From Desulfobacteraceae bacterium RAAP-1 (lineage in GTDB: Bacteria; Desulfobacterota; Desulfobacteria; Desulfobacterales; Desulfatirhabdiaceae), in NCBI GenBank assembly GCA_001443525.1, contig LKPX01000014.1, positions 1 to 58,486 of the forward strand: 58,486 bases of DNA. Direction: 5' to 3'. Positions within the stretch are counted from its first letter, which is position 1, and each line of letters opens with the position of its first letter. The notes beneath the pieces are model-generated. The model was not told where the DNA came from. It did no database searches and saw only the letters and a program-made list of their open reading frames with translations. This document shows positions 8,369 to 18,569 of the stretch, piece after piece. Both the position numbers and the translations under genes were made by a program.

Positions 8369-9564
8369 CAGAAGGATTTTCACGCAGCCAGCCATGGATG
8401 ATCGTGGCGGACAAAGTGATGGCGAACACCTACAAGCGGCTGCCGGTGGTGTTTACCAGAGGTCAGGGGTGTACGTTGTGGGATGCGGACGGTAAATCGT
8501 ATCTGGATTTTCTGGCGGGAATTGCCGTATGCAATCTTGGGCATGCGCATCCCGGCGTTGCTGCGGCTTTAAGCCGTCAGGCGGAAACCCTGGTTCATGT
8601 CTCCAATCTGTTTTATACGGTGCCTCAGACGGAACTGGCAGCCTGGCTGGTGGATCACAGCTTTGCAAACCGGGTGTTTTTCTGTAACAGTGGTGCGGAA
8701 GCCAATGAAGCCGCCATCAAGCTGGCCCGTAAATATTTTAAAGACCGCGGAGAACCGGACCGGTACCGGATTATTTCCATGATTCAGTCTTTTCATGGAC
8801 GCACCTTTGGCACCTTGTCCGCGACCGGGCAGGATAAAATCAAGCAGGGCTTTTCTCCTATTCTGGAAGGGTTCGATTTTGTGCCGTTCAACGATATCGA
8901 AGCCATTCATAAACTGATCAGCAGCAATACCTGCGCGATTTTGATGGAAACCATTCAGGGAGAAGGCGGCATTCGTGCGGCGGATACAGAGTATCTGCAT
9001 CAGGTGCGCCAATTGTGCAACGAAACCGGAACGCTGCTGATCTTCGATGAAATTCAGACCGGCATCGGCCGTACCGGAAAACTCTTCGCCCATGAGCATT
9101 TCGGAGTGGAGCCGGATATCATGACGTTGGCCAAGGCCCTGGCCAATGGCCTTCCCATCGGCGCCATGCTGGCCAGAGAGTCTGTCGCTGAGGCGTTTGT
9201 TCCCGGATCGCACGCTACGACATTCGGCGGCACGCCGCTGGTGACGGCCGCAGCGCTCTGCACGCTGAAAACCCTTGAGTCCGAAAACATTATCGAACAT
9301 TGCCTTGAGGTGGGTGAATATTTTAAAGATAGATTAAAGGCGCTCCAGGTGCGGCATCCTGTGGTGAAGGAAGTACGGGGGACAGGGCTTTTGCTGGGGA
9401 TGGAACTGAGTACAGACGGCCTGCCGCTGGTGCAGGCCTGTCTGAACAGAGGGTTTGTCATCAACTGCGTTCAGGGAAATATCCTGCGGTTTGTGCCGCC
9501 TTTAATCATTCAAAAATCCGAAATTGATCAATTGATCGATTGTCTGGATCAGGTTTTGGAATAG
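8365..9564 (+). CDS. argD: Acetylornithine aminotransferase
   Basis: This 399-residue class-III PLP aminotransferase makes N-acetylornithine in arginine synthesis. FFCNSGAEANEAAIKLARK is the cofactor phosphate region, IFDEIQTGIGRTG holds the aspartate that contacts the PLP ring nitrogen, and TLAKALANGLPIGAM holds the PLP lysine. The length is typical. It overlaps argB by 4 bp and its end lies just before the argF start. Some ArgD proteins also act on succinyl-DAP; here a DapL gene is present, so that second role is probably not needed. Confidence 0.95.
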   Translation: MTEGFSRSQPWMIVADKVMANTYKRLPVVFTRGQGCTLWDADGKSYLDFLAGIAVCNLGHAHPGVAAALSRQAETLVHVSNLFYTVPQTELAAWLVDHSFANRVFFCNSGAEANEAAIKLARKYFKDRGEPDRYRIISMIQSFHGRTFGTLSATGQDKIKQGFSPILEGFDFVPFNDIEAIHKLISSNTCAILMETIQGEGGIRAADTEYLHQVRQLCNETGTLLIFDEIQTGIGRTGKLFAHEHFGVEPDIMTLAKALANGLPIGAMLARESVAEAFVPGSHATTFGGTPLVTAAALCTLKTLESENIIEHCLEVGEYFKDRLKALQVRHPVVKEVRGTGLLLGMELSTDGLPLVQACLNRGFVINCVQGNILRFVPPLIIQKSEIDQLIDCLDQVLE

Positions 9565-9572
9565 GTGATATT

Positions 9573-10535
9573 TTGAAAAAAGATTTGCTGACCTTGTTGG
9601 ATTTAACGAAAGCCGACTGTGATATGCTGTTTCAACGCGCCGGAATACTCAAGGAACGGCGCCGGAAAGGCATTCGTGAAACGCTGCTTTCGGGTAAATC
9701 TCTGGGGTTGATATTTGATAAACCATCCACCCGCACGCGGATATCGTTTGAAACTGCTATGATTCAAATGGGCGGAACGCCTATATTCATGAGCTCCAAA
9801 GATACCCAGATTTCCCGAAATGAACCGGTCATGGATACCGCCAGGGTGCTGTCGCGCTATCTGGACGGGCTTGCGATCCGGACGTTTTCACAGGATATTT
9901 TAGAAGGCTTTGCGGCATATGCCGACATCCCGGTCATCAACGCTCTGACCGATATGTACCATCCAACGCAGGTGCTGAGCGATATTCTGACCATCATCGA
10001 ATACAAAGGCGGCTATGAGGGCGTCAAGATCGCCTGGGTGGGTGACGGCAACAATGTCTCCCATTCCTGGATCAATGCTGCGGCCGTACTGGGTCTGAAT
10101 CTTGTGCTGGCCTGTCCTGAGGGCTATTATCCTTCGGCTCCCATTTTGCAGCGGGCGCTCGATATGGAAACCGGAAATATTCGCGTAACCTCAAATCCGG
10201 TCGAAGCCGTGGATCAGGCGGATGTGATCTATACGGACGTATGGGCCAGCATGGGACAGGAAAGCGAGCATATCGCACGAAAAAATATTTTCAAGGCGTA
10301 TCAGGTCAACCGGGAACTGATGCAACACGCCCGGAGAGACGCCATCGTCATGCACTGTCTGCCGGCGCATCGCGGTGAGGAGATCAGTGAGGAACTGATG
10401 GACGTCCCGCTTCCGGTGATCTGGGATCAATCTGAAAACAAGATGCACATGAACAAGGCCATCCTCGAAGCGCTCATGGCCGGAAGTGCATCAGGAAAAC
10501 GACAAGAAGGAGAACAACCATGTCTGATGCTGTAA
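9573..10535 (+). CDS. argF: Ornithine carbamoyltransferase (probable TTG start)
   Basis: This enzyme of about 320 residues joins ornithine and carbamoyl phosphate to give citrulline. STRTRISFE (from residue 52) binds carbamoyl phosphate, [11 protein letters not shown] and [11 protein letters not shown] are conserved mid-chain motifs, and [10 protein letters not shown] holds the active-site cysteine. No ATG fits the N-terminus. The TTG at 9573 with AGGTGA just upstream gives [15 protein letters not shown], the expected start for this family. The last 16 bp overlap argG. Confidence 0.93.
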   Translation: MKKDLLTLLDLTKADCDMLFQRAGILKERRRKGIRETLLSGKSLGLIFDKPSTRTRISFETAMIQMGGTPIFMSSKDTQISRNEPVMDTARVLSRYLDGLAIRTFSQDILEGFAAYADIPVINALTDMYHPTQVLSDILTIIEYKGGYEGVKIAWVGDGNNVSHSWINAAAVLGLNLVLACPEGYYPSAPILQRALDMETGNIRVTSNPVEAVDQADVIYTDVWASMGQESEHIARKNIFKAYQVNRELMQHARRDAIVMHCLPAHRGEEISEELMDVPLPVIWDQSENKMHMNKAILEALMAGSASGKRQEGEQPCLML

Positions 10536-11737
10536 AAAAAGTCGTGCTGGCCTATTCCGGCGGCCTGGATACATCGGTGATTTTAAAGTGGCTCATCGAA
10601 ACCTATCACTGCGAGGTCGTGACGTTTTCCGCGAACATCGGTCAGGATGAAGACCTGGACCAGATTCGGGATAATGCCGCCCGTACCGGCGCCTCCAAAG
10701 CGTATGTGGAGGATTTAACCGAAGTCTTTGTCCGCGATTATGTGTTTCCGGCGTTCCGGGCCAATGCCGTTTATGAAGGGCAGTATCTGCTGGGAACATC
10801 TCTGGCCAGGCCCCTGATCGCCAAACGTCAGATGGAAATCGCCGCGATCGAAGCCGCGGATGCGGTCAGTCATGGCGCCACCGGGAAAGGCAACGATCAG
10901 GTGCGGTTCGAGCTGACCTATTTCGCCATGAACCCGCATATCCGCATCATCGCCCCGTGGCGGGAATGGAACCTGACATCGCGCACCGCGCTGATGGACT
11001 TTGCCCAGAAACACGGTATCAAGGTGCCCACCACCCCGGCCAAACCGTACAGCTCCGACTGGAATCTGCTGCACATCAGCTATGAGGGCGGTATTTTGGA
11101 AGACCCCTGGAGCGCGCCGCCGGACGATATTTACACGCTGACCGTCTCTCCGAAGGATGCTCCGGATCAGGCTGAAGTCGTTGAAATTACGTTCGAGCAG
11201 GGAAATCCCATAGCTGTCAACGGCCAGGTCCTGTCTCCGGCCATGCTGCTGCGCGAGCTGAACCGGCTGGGAGGCAAGCATGGCGTGGGCCGCGCGGATA
11301 TTGTGGAAAATCGCTTTGTCGGTATGAAATCCCGCGGGGTCTATGAAACGCCGGGCGGCACCATTTTGCGGGCTGCGCACATGGCCATGGAATCCATCAC
11401 GCTGGATCGGGAAGTGCAGCATCTGCGGGACGGCCTGATTCCCCGGTATGCGGAGATGGTCTATTACGGCTTCTGGTTTTCTCCGGAAATGCAATTGCTG
11501 CAAAATCTCGTGGACGATACCCAGAAAAATGTCAGCGGTGTGGTGCGCCTGGAGCTCTATAAAGGCAACTGCCGTGTGCTGGGGCGAAAATCGGATCGTT
11601 CGCTGTACCGGATGGATTTTGCCACCTTTGAGGATGACTCCGTGTATCGTCAGAAGGATGCAGAAGGATTTATCCGTCTGAATGCGCTTCGACTGAGAAT
11701 TCAGAGCATGCTGAATATGAGAGATTATCATGATTGA
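10520..11737 (+). CDS. argG: Argininosuccinate synthase
   Basis: This 405-residue ATP-dependent ligase joins citrulline and aspartate. The N-terminal nucleotide-binding loop [10 protein letters not shown] (near residue 10) is the N-type ATP-pyrophosphatase P-loop, and [15 protein letters not shown] (near 117) is the second family signature. AAGGAG sits 7 bp before the start, within the end of argF. It overlaps argH by 8 bp. Length and motifs are complete. Confidence 0.97.
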   Translation: MSDAVKKVVLAYSGGLDTSVILKWLIETYHCEVVTFSANIGQDEDLDQIRDNAARTGASKAYVEDLTEVFVRDYVFPAFRANAVYEGQYLLGTSLARPLIAKRQMEIAAIEAADAVSHGATGKGNDQVRFELTYFAMNPHIRIIAPWREWNLTSRTALMDFAQKHGIKVPTTPAKPYSSDWNLLHISYEGGILEDPWSAPPDDIYTLTVSPKDAPDQAEVVEITFEQGNPIAVNGQVLSPAMLLRELNRLGGKHGVGRADIVENRFVGMKSRGVYETPGGTILRAAHMAMESITLDREVQHLRDGLIPRYAEMVYYGFWFSPEMQLLQNLVDDTQKNVSGVVRLELYKGNCRVLGRKSDRSLYRMDFATFEDDSVYRQKDAEGFIRLNALRLRIQSMLNMRDYHD

Positions 11738-13121
11738 AAAACCCTGGGAAGGAAGATTTACCGAAAAGACAGACCGGAGTGTCGAGCTGTTTACCTCGTC
11801 CATCCATGTGGACAAGCGGCTGTACGCCTATGATATTGACGGCAGCATCGCGCACTGCAAGATGCTGGCGCACACCGGGATTATCGCCTCGGAAGAAGCC
11901 GAAAAACTGATTGAAGGGCTTGGCGCCATCCGTCGGGAATTTCAGCGGGGGAAATTTGAATTCGATCACAGCCTCGAAGACATTCATATGCACATCGAAA
12001 CGCGGCTTTTTCAGGAAGTCGGCAAGGTCGCGCAGAAACTGCATACGGCCAGAAGCCGCAACGATCAGGTAGCGCTCGACTCCCGCATGTATCTGAGAGA
12101 CGAAACCCGCACCGTGATCCGTCTGCTGACGGCGCTTAATGCTGCCATCGTGTCTCTGGCCGAAGAACACATCGATACCATCATGCCTGGCTATACGCAT
12201 CTTCAGCGGGCGCAGCCGGTGCTGTTCGCCCATTATCTGCTGGCGTATTTCGAGATGTTCATGCGGGACAGCGCCCGTTTCTGCGACTGTTTCAAGCGCA
12301 TCAATGTCATGCCGCTCGGCAGCGCCGCCCTTGCGGGCACTACCTATCCGATTGACCGCCATTATACAGCGGGTCTGCTTCAGTTTCCTGAAGTATCCGC
12401 CAACAGCATCGATGCGGTTTCAGACAGGGACTTCATGATAGAATTTCTGTCCTGCGCCAGCATCTGCATGGTGCACTTCAGCCGGCTGTCTGAAGAAATG
12501 ATTTTATGGTCTTCCACGGAATTTGGTTTTATTGAACTTCCGGATGCGTTTTCGACAGGCAGCAGCATCATGCCGCAGAAAAAAAATCCGGATGTCCCGG
12601 AACTGGTGCGCGGCAAGACCGGAAAGGTTTTTGGAGACCTGATGGCGCTTCTGACCGTGATGAAGTCGCTGCCGCTGGCCTATAACCGGGATATGCAGGA
12701 AGATAAGCCCCTGCTGTTTGACGCGGTGGATACCCTGAAAGCCTGCATCGAGATTTATACGGCCATGACGCCCAAACTGAAAATCCGGAAAGACCGGATG
12801 TATCAGGCCAGCACCACCGGTTTTTTAAACGCTACAGACCTTGCCGATTATCTGGTCGGAAAGGGAATGACGTTCAGGGAATCGCACAGTTGCGTCGGAA
12901 AAACGGTGGGATATGCATTGAATCACGGAAAAGAGCTGCATGAACTGACGCTGGATGAAATGAAATCGTTTTCCCCCCTGATCGCCGAAGATATTTTCAG
13001 TGTTCTGACGCCTGAGCAGATGATCCAGCGCAGAACATCGTTTGGAGGCACTGCGCGGGAAAATGTCAGGGCTGCGATTCAAACCGCCAGACAGAGGCTT
13101 GCCGATGCCGCATGTCCGTAA
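11730..13121 (+). CDS. argH: Argininosuccinate lyase
   Basis: This 463-residue fumarase/aspartase-superfamily enzyme splits argininosuccinate to arginine and fumarate. The superfamily signature [12 protein letters not shown] (near residue 272) holds the catalytic serine loop. [13 protein letters not shown] (near 105) and [15 protein letters not shown] are two more conserved blocks. The lipoprotein gene downstream begins inside its last 17 bp. With argB, D, F and G it covers the second half of the arginine pathway; argC and argJ are not in the window. Confidence 0.97.
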   Translation: MIEKPWEGRFTEKTDRSVELFTSSIHVDKRLYAYDIDGSIAHCKMLAHTGIIASEEAEKLIEGLGAIRREFQRGKFEFDHSLEDIHMHIETRLFQEVGKVAQKLHTARSRNDQVALDSRMYLRDETRTVIRLLTALNAAIVSLAEEHIDTIMPGYTHLQRAQPVLFAHYLLAYFEMFMRDSARFCDCFKRINVMPLGSAALAGTTYPIDRHYTAGLLQFPEVSANSIDAVSDRDFMIEFLSCASICMVHFSRLSEEMILWSSTEFGFIELPDAFSTGSSIMPQKKNPDVPELVRGKTGKVFGDLMALLTVMKSLPLAYNRDMQEDKPLLFDAVDTLKACIEIYTAMTPKLKIRKDRMYQASTTGFLNATDLADYLVGKGMTFRESHSCVGKTVGYALNHGKELHELTLDEMKSFSPLIAEDIFSVLTPEQMIQRRTSFGGTARENVRAAIQTARQRLADAACP

Positions 13122-13548
13122 CGCCGGAAACGCAGTTTTGCTGAATCTTGTGGCTGCGGCTTTGGTCCTGCTGTGTCTGTGCGCCTGCGGCAAAAAAGGC
13201 TGGCCGTCGCCCCCGAAGGTCATACCACCCCAGTCGGTGACGGATTTGCGCAGCCGGGTCAGCGGTCTTCAGGTGGAGCTGCTCTGGTCTGTGCCGCCGG
13301 TTGCGGACGGTGCGGAGCCGGCGACGCATTTTTTGGTGCAGCGTTCGGTGGACCCGGTTTCTGAAACCTGCAAGGGATGTCCGATTCTTTTCACCCGGAT
13401 TGCGGATATTCCGGCGACCTCTGAGCACACGGTAACCTGGCAGGATACGATTCAAAAGGGATACCGCTACCGTTATAAAGTCGTCGGTTATTCAGGGGGC
13501 GGCCTTGCCGGCAAGGATTCAAATATGATTGAAGTCATTGGAGAGTAG
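13105..13548 (+). CDS. LptM-like lipoprotein with a C-terminal fibronectin-III-like region
   Basis: This 147-residue protein has a lipoprotein signal peptide with lipobox LCAC, the lipidated cysteine being C28. The following CGKKGWPSPP resembles the start of the small LptM (YifL) lipoproteins, which are often encoded next to lysA or dapF, as here. In E. coli, LptM helps mature the LptD lipopolysaccharide translocon. LptM is usually only about 60-70 residues, but here another 100 residues follow, with a fibronectin-III-like look (ending YRYKVVGYSGGGLAGKDSN). The LptM relation is inferred from the motif and neighbours. Confidence 0.75.
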   Translation: MPHVRNAGNAVLLNLVAAALVLLCLCACGKKGWPSPPKVIPPQSVTDLRSRVSGLQVELLWSVPPVADGAEPATHFLVQRSVDPVSETCKGCPILFTRIADIPATSEHTVTWQDTIQKGYRYRYKVVGYSGGGLAGKDSNMIEVIGE

Positions 13549-13550
13549 CG

Positions 13551-14810
13551 ATGCATCATTTTCAGTACCGCGGCAATGAACTCTATTGTGAGGATGTTCC
13601 GATTCAGGCCATCGCCCAAAAGGTGGGAACGCCGTTTTATCTTTACAGCCATGCTACACTGACGCGGCATTTCAAAGCGTTTTCAGATGCCTTCGAAGGG
13701 CTGGACCGTCTGGTGTGTTTTTCGGCGAAAGCCAACACGACCCTGGCGGTTCTAAAACTTCTGGCGGGTATGGGCGGCGGTCTGGATATTGTATCCGGCG
13801 GTGAGCTGTACCGGGGGCTGAAAGCAGGATTTCCGCCGGATCGCATCGTGTATTCGGGAGTCGGCAAGCGGATGGATGAAATCGATTTTGCCCTGAAGAC
13901 CGGAATCCTGATGTTCAACATCGAATCCCTGGAAGAGCTGGAGATGATCCAGCAGCGGGCAATGGCGCTGGACATCAAGGCGCGGATCGCCATCCGGGTC
14001 AATCCGGATGTGGATCCCAAGACCCATCCCTATATTTCAACCGGCCTCAAAAAGAACAAGTTTGGCATTGATACGGAAAATGCGTTGCTGGCCTACCAGA
14101 AAGCCAGCCGGATGTCGCATATCACCGTGGTGGGAATAGACTGCCATATCGGCTCACAGATTACCGAAATCCGGCCTTTTGAAGATGCGCTGAAAAGCCT
14201 GAAAGACCTGATTCAGACTCTGAAAAATCAGGGAATTGATATCCGGTATATAGACATGGGCGGAGGGCTTGGAATTACCTACCACGAAGAAGCGCCGCCA
14301 CATCCATCCGAATATGCCGCCGCCATTGCCAGAGTATTGGGAAATTTGAAGATACGGCTGGTGCTGGAGCCCGGCCGGGTCATTGTCGGAAACGCTGGAA
14401 TTCTGGTTTGTCAGGTGCTGTATCGCAAGACAGGGCCGGCCAAAGAGTTTGTCATCACCGATGCCGGCATGAACGATCTGATACGCCCCATGCTGTATCA
14501 TGCCTATCACGAAGCCCTGCCGGTGGTGCGTTCCGATCGGGAATCTTTTACTGCGGATATTGTGGGGCCGATATGTGAATCCGGAGATTTTCTGGCGCAG
14601 GACCGCACCATCGGATATGTTCAGAGCGGTGATCTGATGGCGTTCATGAGCGCGGGCGCCTACGGATTTGTGATGTCATCCAATTATTGTTCCCGGCCGC
14701 GGGCCGCGGAAGTCATGGTCAGAGGAAATCGTTTTGAAGTGATCAAACAGCGTGAAACCTTCGAAGATCTGGTTGCCGGAGAATCGGCGCCGGACTGGAT
14801 CAACGGCTGA
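13551..14810 (+). CDS. lysA: Diaminopimelate decarboxylase
   Basis: This 419-residue PLP enzyme makes L-lysine from meso-diaminopimelate. The PLP lysine lies in CFSAKANTTLAVLKLL (near residue 60). HIGSQITE and DMGGGLGITYHEE (near 205 and 235) are phosphate-binding and glycine-rich loops, and GPICESGDFLAQDR (near 345) supplies the cysteine reaching into the partner subunit. It starts two bases after the lipoprotein gene and is followed by dapF. Confidence 0.97.
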   Translation: MHHFQYRGNELYCEDVPIQAIAQKVGTPFYLYSHATLTRHFKAFSDAFEGLDRLVCFSAKANTTLAVLKLLAGMGGGLDIVSGGELYRGLKAGFPPDRIVYSGVGKRMDEIDFALKTGILMFNIESLEELEMIQQRAMALDIKARIAIRVNPDVDPKTHPYISTGLKKNKFGIDTENALLAYQKASRMSHITVVGIDCHIGSQITEIRPFEDALKSLKDLIQTLKNQGIDIRYIDMGGGLGITYHEEAPPHPSEYAAAIARVLGNLKIRLVLEPGRVIVGNAGILVCQVLYRKTGPAKEFVITDAGMNDLIRPMLYHAYHEALPVVRSDRESFTADIVGPICESGDFLAQDRTIGYVQSGDLMAFMSAGAYGFVMSSNYCSRPRAAEVMVRGNRFEVIKQRETFEDLVAGESAPDWING

Positions 14811-14823
14811 AGAGTAAATACCT

Positions 14824-15651
14824 ATGGAATCTATACAGTTTTGTAAAATGAGCGGCTGCGGCAATGACTTCATCATCATTGACAACCGCAGACCGGTCAT
14901 AGACGAAAAGACGCTTTCCGAGTTCATTATCGGCGTGTGCCGCCCAAAGATGTCGGTGGGCGCGGACGGAGTGATTCTGATTGAAAATTCGGATACCGTG
15001 GATTTCAAGTGGCGCTTCTACAATTCCGACGGCAGCGTTGCGGAAATGTGCGGCAATGGCGCCCGGTGTGTGGCGCGGTTTGCTTACTTAAATGGCATCA
15101 CTGGCCCTGAGCTGGCTTTTGAAACATTGGCTGGCGTCGTGTCCGCGTCGGTCTCTGAAACGGGGTTGGTCAAAATCCGGATGACCGATCCTTTGAATTT
15201 GGTGTTAGATCGGACAATTAGCCTGAAAAACGGAAATTTTGAGATCGGCAGCGTCAATACAGGCGTTCCCCATGCCGTAATGATGGTGGATGATGTGAAC
15301 GAGACCCCAGTCAAGGAACTGGGGCGGGAAATCCGCTTTCATGCAGATTTTGCGCCCGTCGGTACGAACGCCAATTTTGTGACGGTGCTGCCGGATCACA
15401 AGGTTGCAATTCGAACTTACGAACGCGGGGTTGAAGACGAAACTCTGGCTTGCGGCACCGGATGCGTCGCCGGCGCTTTAATCACTGCAAACAAATGCAA
15501 CTTGACGTCTCCGGTAACGATGCAGACGCGCAGCGGCGGCTGCCTGAACATTTATTTCAACCATCATGACAATATCTATTCCGATGTCTATCTGGAGGGA
15601 GATGCGCGGGTGATTTATCGGGCGGAACTTTCTGACGAAGCCTGGCGCTGA
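14824..15651 (+). CDS. dapF: Diaminopimelate epimerase
   Basis: This 275-residue cofactor-free epimerase turns LL- into meso-diaminopimelate. The two catalytic cysteines are in the expected motifs: EMCGNGARC (near residue 75) and ACGTGCVAGA (near 217). The N-terminal MSGCGNDFIIID matches the family. It works directly downstream of DapL, encoded next, and upstream of LysA. Confidence 0.97.
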   Translation: MESIQFCKMSGCGNDFIIIDNRRPVIDEKTLSEFIIGVCRPKMSVGADGVILIENSDTVDFKWRFYNSDGSVAEMCGNGARCVARFAYLNGITGPELAFETLAGVVSASVSETGLVKIRMTDPLNLVLDRTISLKNGNFEIGSVNTGVPHAVMMVDDVNETPVKELGREIRFHADFAPVGTNANFVTVLPDHKVAIRTYERGVEDETLACGTGCVAGALITANKCNLTSPVTMQTRSGGCLNIYFNHHDNIYSDVYLEGDARVIYRAELSDEAWR

Positions 15652-15690
15652 GAATCCTGTTTTTAAAATCCTTCGCGGATATGATATGTT

Positions 15691-15805
15691 ATTCCATCTT
15701 GCTTTCAAAATGACATTCCAGCAAGCATTCGGACTGAGACCGCGAAAGCAAGCGAGCAGCGATGAGACTGTACATTCAGTACGCCGAATCGCAGTACAGC
15801 GAAGC
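15691..15805 (+). repeat. R2 dispersed repeat, copy 1
   Basis: This 115 bp stretch between dapF and dapL recurs at 58372-58486 with no gaps and five differences by eye. It contains the small palindrome GTACATTCAGTAC and an AAGCAAGCGAGCAGCGATGA block. I see no open reading frame. It could be a non-coding repeat family or a conserved RNA; the window does not tell which. It may run on for some bases at its 3' end. Confidence 0.85.
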
Positions 15806-15864
15806 TGACAAAGGAATCCGTTTGAATGCGAACTGGAATCAGATATACGAACAAGGATAACGCT

Positions 15865-17037
15865 ATGACATTTATGATTGAAAAATCTGATCGACTGAAA
15901 GCTCTTCCCCCTTATCTTTTCAAGGAAATTGACCGTCAGAAATCCGAAGCCCGTAAAAAAGGGGTGGATATCATCGACTTAGGCGTCGGAGATCCGGACA
16001 TGCCGACCCCGCCGCATATCATTGAAGCGCTGTGTAAAGCGGCGCGGGATCCGGCCAATCACCGGTATCCCTCATACTCCGGCATGGTCGCCTTCAATGA
16101 AGCTGTGGCCGCCTGGTATCAAAAACGGTTTCAGGTGACGCTGTCCCCGGAAACCGAAGTCGTCACCCTGATCGGTTCCAAAGAAGGCATCGCCAATATC
16201 CCGCTGGCGCTCATCAATCCGGGAGATGTTGGTCTTGCCACCAGTCCGGGATATCCGGTTTACAACACGGGCATTCAGTTCGCCGGCGGCCAGACGTGGT
16301 TTATGGACCTCTATAAATCCAACCAGTTCCTGCCGGATCTGTCCGCGATACCGGATGCGGTTGCGGCTAAAGCCAAGCTGATGTTTATCAACTATCCCAA
16401 CAACCCTACGTCCGCGGTGGCAACTTCGGAATTTTTCAAGGATGTGGTGCGTTTTGCGGAAAAGCATCACATCATCGTCTGCCATGACGCTGCGTATTCT
16501 GAAATGGCGTTTGACGGATACCGGCCGCCCAGTTTTCTGGAGACCGACGGCGCGAAAGACGTGGGCGTCGAATTTCACTCTCTGTCCAAAACCTATAACA
16601 TGACGGGCTGGCGTATCGGATTCGCCGTAGGCCGCGCCGAAGTCATTCAGGCGCTGGGGCAGGTGAAAAGCAATATCGATTCCGGCGTGTTTCAGGCCGT
16701 TCAGTATGCGGGCATTGCCGCGCTGGAAGGCGATCAGGATTGTGTTGCGGCGATGAACCTCGAATATACCCGGCGCAGGGATATTCTGCTGGCAGGTCTT
16801 CGGGAGGCGGGGCTTTCAGTGGAGACGCCCCGCGCTACTTTTTATGCGTGGATCGAGGTTCCCAAGGGATATACGTCCGCGTCATTTGCATCGCATCTGC
16901 TGACCCAGGCCGGAATTGTGGCAACGCCGGGGAACGGATTCGGCGCGCCGGGCGAAGGATATATCCGAATGGCGCTGACGGTCAGTGTGGAACGGATGAA
17001 AGAAGCGGTCGCCAGGATTCAGTCCACAGGGTTCTGA
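15865..17037 (+). CDS. dapL: LL-diaminopimelate aminotransferase (DapL-like)
   Basis: This 390-residue class-I/II PLP aminotransferase would convert tetrahydrodipicolinate to LL-diaminopimelate in one step, bypassing the acylated intermediates. [15 protein letters not shown] (near residue 36), [11 protein letters not shown] (near 175) and the PLP lysine in [15 protein letters not shown] (near 235) are present. The neighbouring dapF and lysA support the DapL call over a general aspartate aminotransferase. ATG 15865 has AAGGATAACGCT just upstream; an earlier in-frame ATG at 15826 borders repeat R2. Confidence 0.88.
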   Translation: MTFMIEKSDRLKALPPYLFKEIDRQKSEARKKGVDIIDLGVGDPDMPTPPHIIEALCKAARDPANHRYPSYSGMVAFNEAVAAWYQKRFQVTLSPETEVVTLIGSKEGIANIPLALINPGDVGLATSPGYPVYNTGIQFAGGQTWFMDLYKSNQFLPDLSAIPDAVAAKAKLMFINYPNNPTSAVATSEFFKDVVRFAEKHHIIVCHDAAYSEMAFDGYRPPSFLETDGAKDVGVEFHSLSKTYNMTGWRIGFAVGRAEVIQALGQVKSNIDSGVFQAVQYAGIAALEGDQDCVAAMNLEYTRRRDILLAGLREAGLSVETPRATFYAWIEVPKGYTSASFASHLLTQAGIVATPGNGFGAPGEGYIRMALTVSVERMKEAVARIQSTGF

Positions 17038-17043
17038 AAGACG

Positions 17044-17544
17044 ATGCTGCCGCATATCGCTTATATCGGCGTTGGGTCGAACCTGGGAGACAAGGCGGAA
17101 AACTGTCTTCGGGGGATAAGGGCGCTGACATCCGGGGAGCATTCCCGCTTAACCGGGCGTTCGAAGCTGTATCGCACCGAACCGGTCGATTATCAGGATC
17201 AGGACTGGTTCGTCAATGCCGTTATCCGGATCGAAACCCGTCTGACTCCTTTCGAACTGCTGGAAATGCTTCAGGGCCTTCAGAGAAACGCAGGCCGCAT
17301 TCAGGATACGGTCCGGTTCGGCCCCCGTGTTCTGGACATGGATATCCTGCTGATCGACGATGAGATCATCGATCAGCCGATGCTGACGGTGCCGCATCCC
17401 CGGATGCATTTAAGGCGCTTTGTGTTGCAACCGCTTTGCGATATCGATCCTATGCTGCGCCATCCGGTATTGCACCAGACGGTTCAATATCTGCGGGATC
17501 ATCTGCCGGACGATGAAAACCAGGGGGTGTGGGAATTGCCATGA
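17044..17544 (+). CDS. folK: 2-amino-4-hydroxy-6-hydroxymethyldihydropteridine pyrophosphokinase
   Basis: This 166-residue enzyme transfers pyrophosphate from ATP to 6-hydroxymethyldihydropterin in folate synthesis. The opening YIGVGSNLGDKAENC and the central RFGPRVLDMDILLIDDE are the two best-known family blocks, the latter with the magnesium-binding DMD acids. PHPRMHLRRFVLQPLCDI completes the active site. It begins 6 bp after dapL, and its stop overlaps the start of the next gene (ATGA). Confidence 0.95.
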   Translation: MLPHIAYIGVGSNLGDKAENCLRGIRALTSGEHSRLTGRSKLYRTEPVDYQDQDWFVNAVIRIETRLTPFELLEMLQGLQRNAGRIQDTVRFGPRVLDMDILLIDDEIIDQPMLTVPHPRMHLRRFVLQPLCDIDPMLRHPVLHQTVQYLRDHLPDDENQGVWELP

Positions 17545-17810
17545 TAATACGCATCATTTTGCTCATCGCCATCGGGTATGCAGGATTTCGGCTCTTGAAA
17601 TCCTGGGTTGTAAAACATATAACCATGTCCGGCATGACCGGGAATTCTCCGTCTCAGGGAAGCGTCGATGATATTCTGATTCAGGATCCGGTCTGTAAAG
17701 TATATTTTTCAAAAAAAACCGGCGTGCATTTGTACAGTAATGGCAAAGACCTCTATTTCTGCAGTGATGCCTGCCGGCAAAAATATATTTCCGAAAATAA
17801 ACCGTCGTAA
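17541..17810 (+). CDS. Small membrane-anchored YHS/TRASH-like metal-binding protein
   Basis: This 89-residue protein has an N-terminal membrane anchor (about 2-18) and a C-terminal domain with DPVCKVYF (C52) and YFCSDACRQKY (C74, C78). This is the cysteine arrangement of YHS/TRASH domains, which bind metal ions and often occur in metal transport or sensing proteins. The ATG at 17541 overlaps the folK stop. The metal and partner are unknown, and its position between folK and the transaldolase gives no clear hint. Confidence 0.75.
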   Translation: MIIRIILLIAIGYAGFRLLKSWVVKHITMSGMTGNSPSQGSVDDILIQDPVCKVYFSKKTGVHLYSNGKDLYFCSDACRQKYISENKPS

Positions 17811-17909
17811 CCTTCTGTGCAAAGCCCGGGGTTACGGCGTTCCGAGGTTTTTCCGATACATCGGGAAGCAAGCGGGCTATACCTTTAACGTAATATAAGG
17901 AGCAGTCCA

Positions 17910-18569
17910 GTGAAGTTTTTTCTTGATACGGCAAATGTCGATGAAATCCGTGAAGCCTGCAGCATGGGGATGGTGGATGGCGTTACCACCAACCCGAGCC
18001 TGATTGCCAAAGAGGGGCGGGATTTTGAAACGGTGATCCGGGAAATCTGTGAAATCGTGGAAGGGCCGGACATCATACCGGTCAGCGCCGAAGTGATTCG
18101 TCTGGATCTGGAAGGGATGCTCAGCGAAGCCCGTCATCTGGCGGAAATCCACAGAAATGTCGTGGTCAAGATTCCCATGACGGTGGATGGCATCAAGGCC
18201 ACCCGGATTCTCTCGCGGGAGGGCATTGACACCAATGTCACCCTGGTGTTTTCGCCGCTTCAGGCGCTGATGGCCGCCAAGGCGGGCGCCACGTATGTCA
18301 GTCCGTTCATCGGGCGTCTGGACGATATTTCTCAGGAAGGCATGACGCTGGTCGAACAGATCGTCCAGATTTTCCACAATTATGCGTTTCACACCCAGGT
18401 TATCGTTGCCAGCGTGCGAAATCCGCTGCATGTGCTCGAATCGGCGCTGATGGGGGCCGATATCGCCACGATTCCCTTCAGCGTCCTGGGCAAATTCGCA
18501 TCGCATCCACTGACAGACAAAGGTATTCAATCCTTTTTAAACGACTGGAACAAATTTCAGAAATGTTGA
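17910..18569 (+). CDS. TalC-type transaldolase / fructose-6-phosphate aldolase family
   Basis: This 219-residue small TIM-barrel enzyme starts [16 protein letters not shown], with [14 protein letters not shown] (near residue 27) and the Schiff-base lysine in VVVKIPMT (near 86). This short family includes both true transaldolases and the FSA aldolases, and I cannot decide between them by eye; transaldolase is the more common activity. The start is GTG, supported by AAGGAG 7 bp upstream. Its stop codon lies inside the first codons of pgsA. Confidence 0.9.
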   Translation: MKFFLDTANVDEIREACSMGMVDGVTTNPSLIAKEGRDFETVIREICEIVEGPDIIPVSAEVIRLDLEGMLSEARHLAEIHRNVVVKIPMTVDGIKATRILSREGIDTNVTLVFSPLQALMAAKAGATYVSPFIGRLDDISQEGMTLVEQIVQIFHNYAFHTQVIVASVRNPLHVLESALMGADIATIPFSVLGKFASHPLTDKGIQSFLNDWNKFQKC

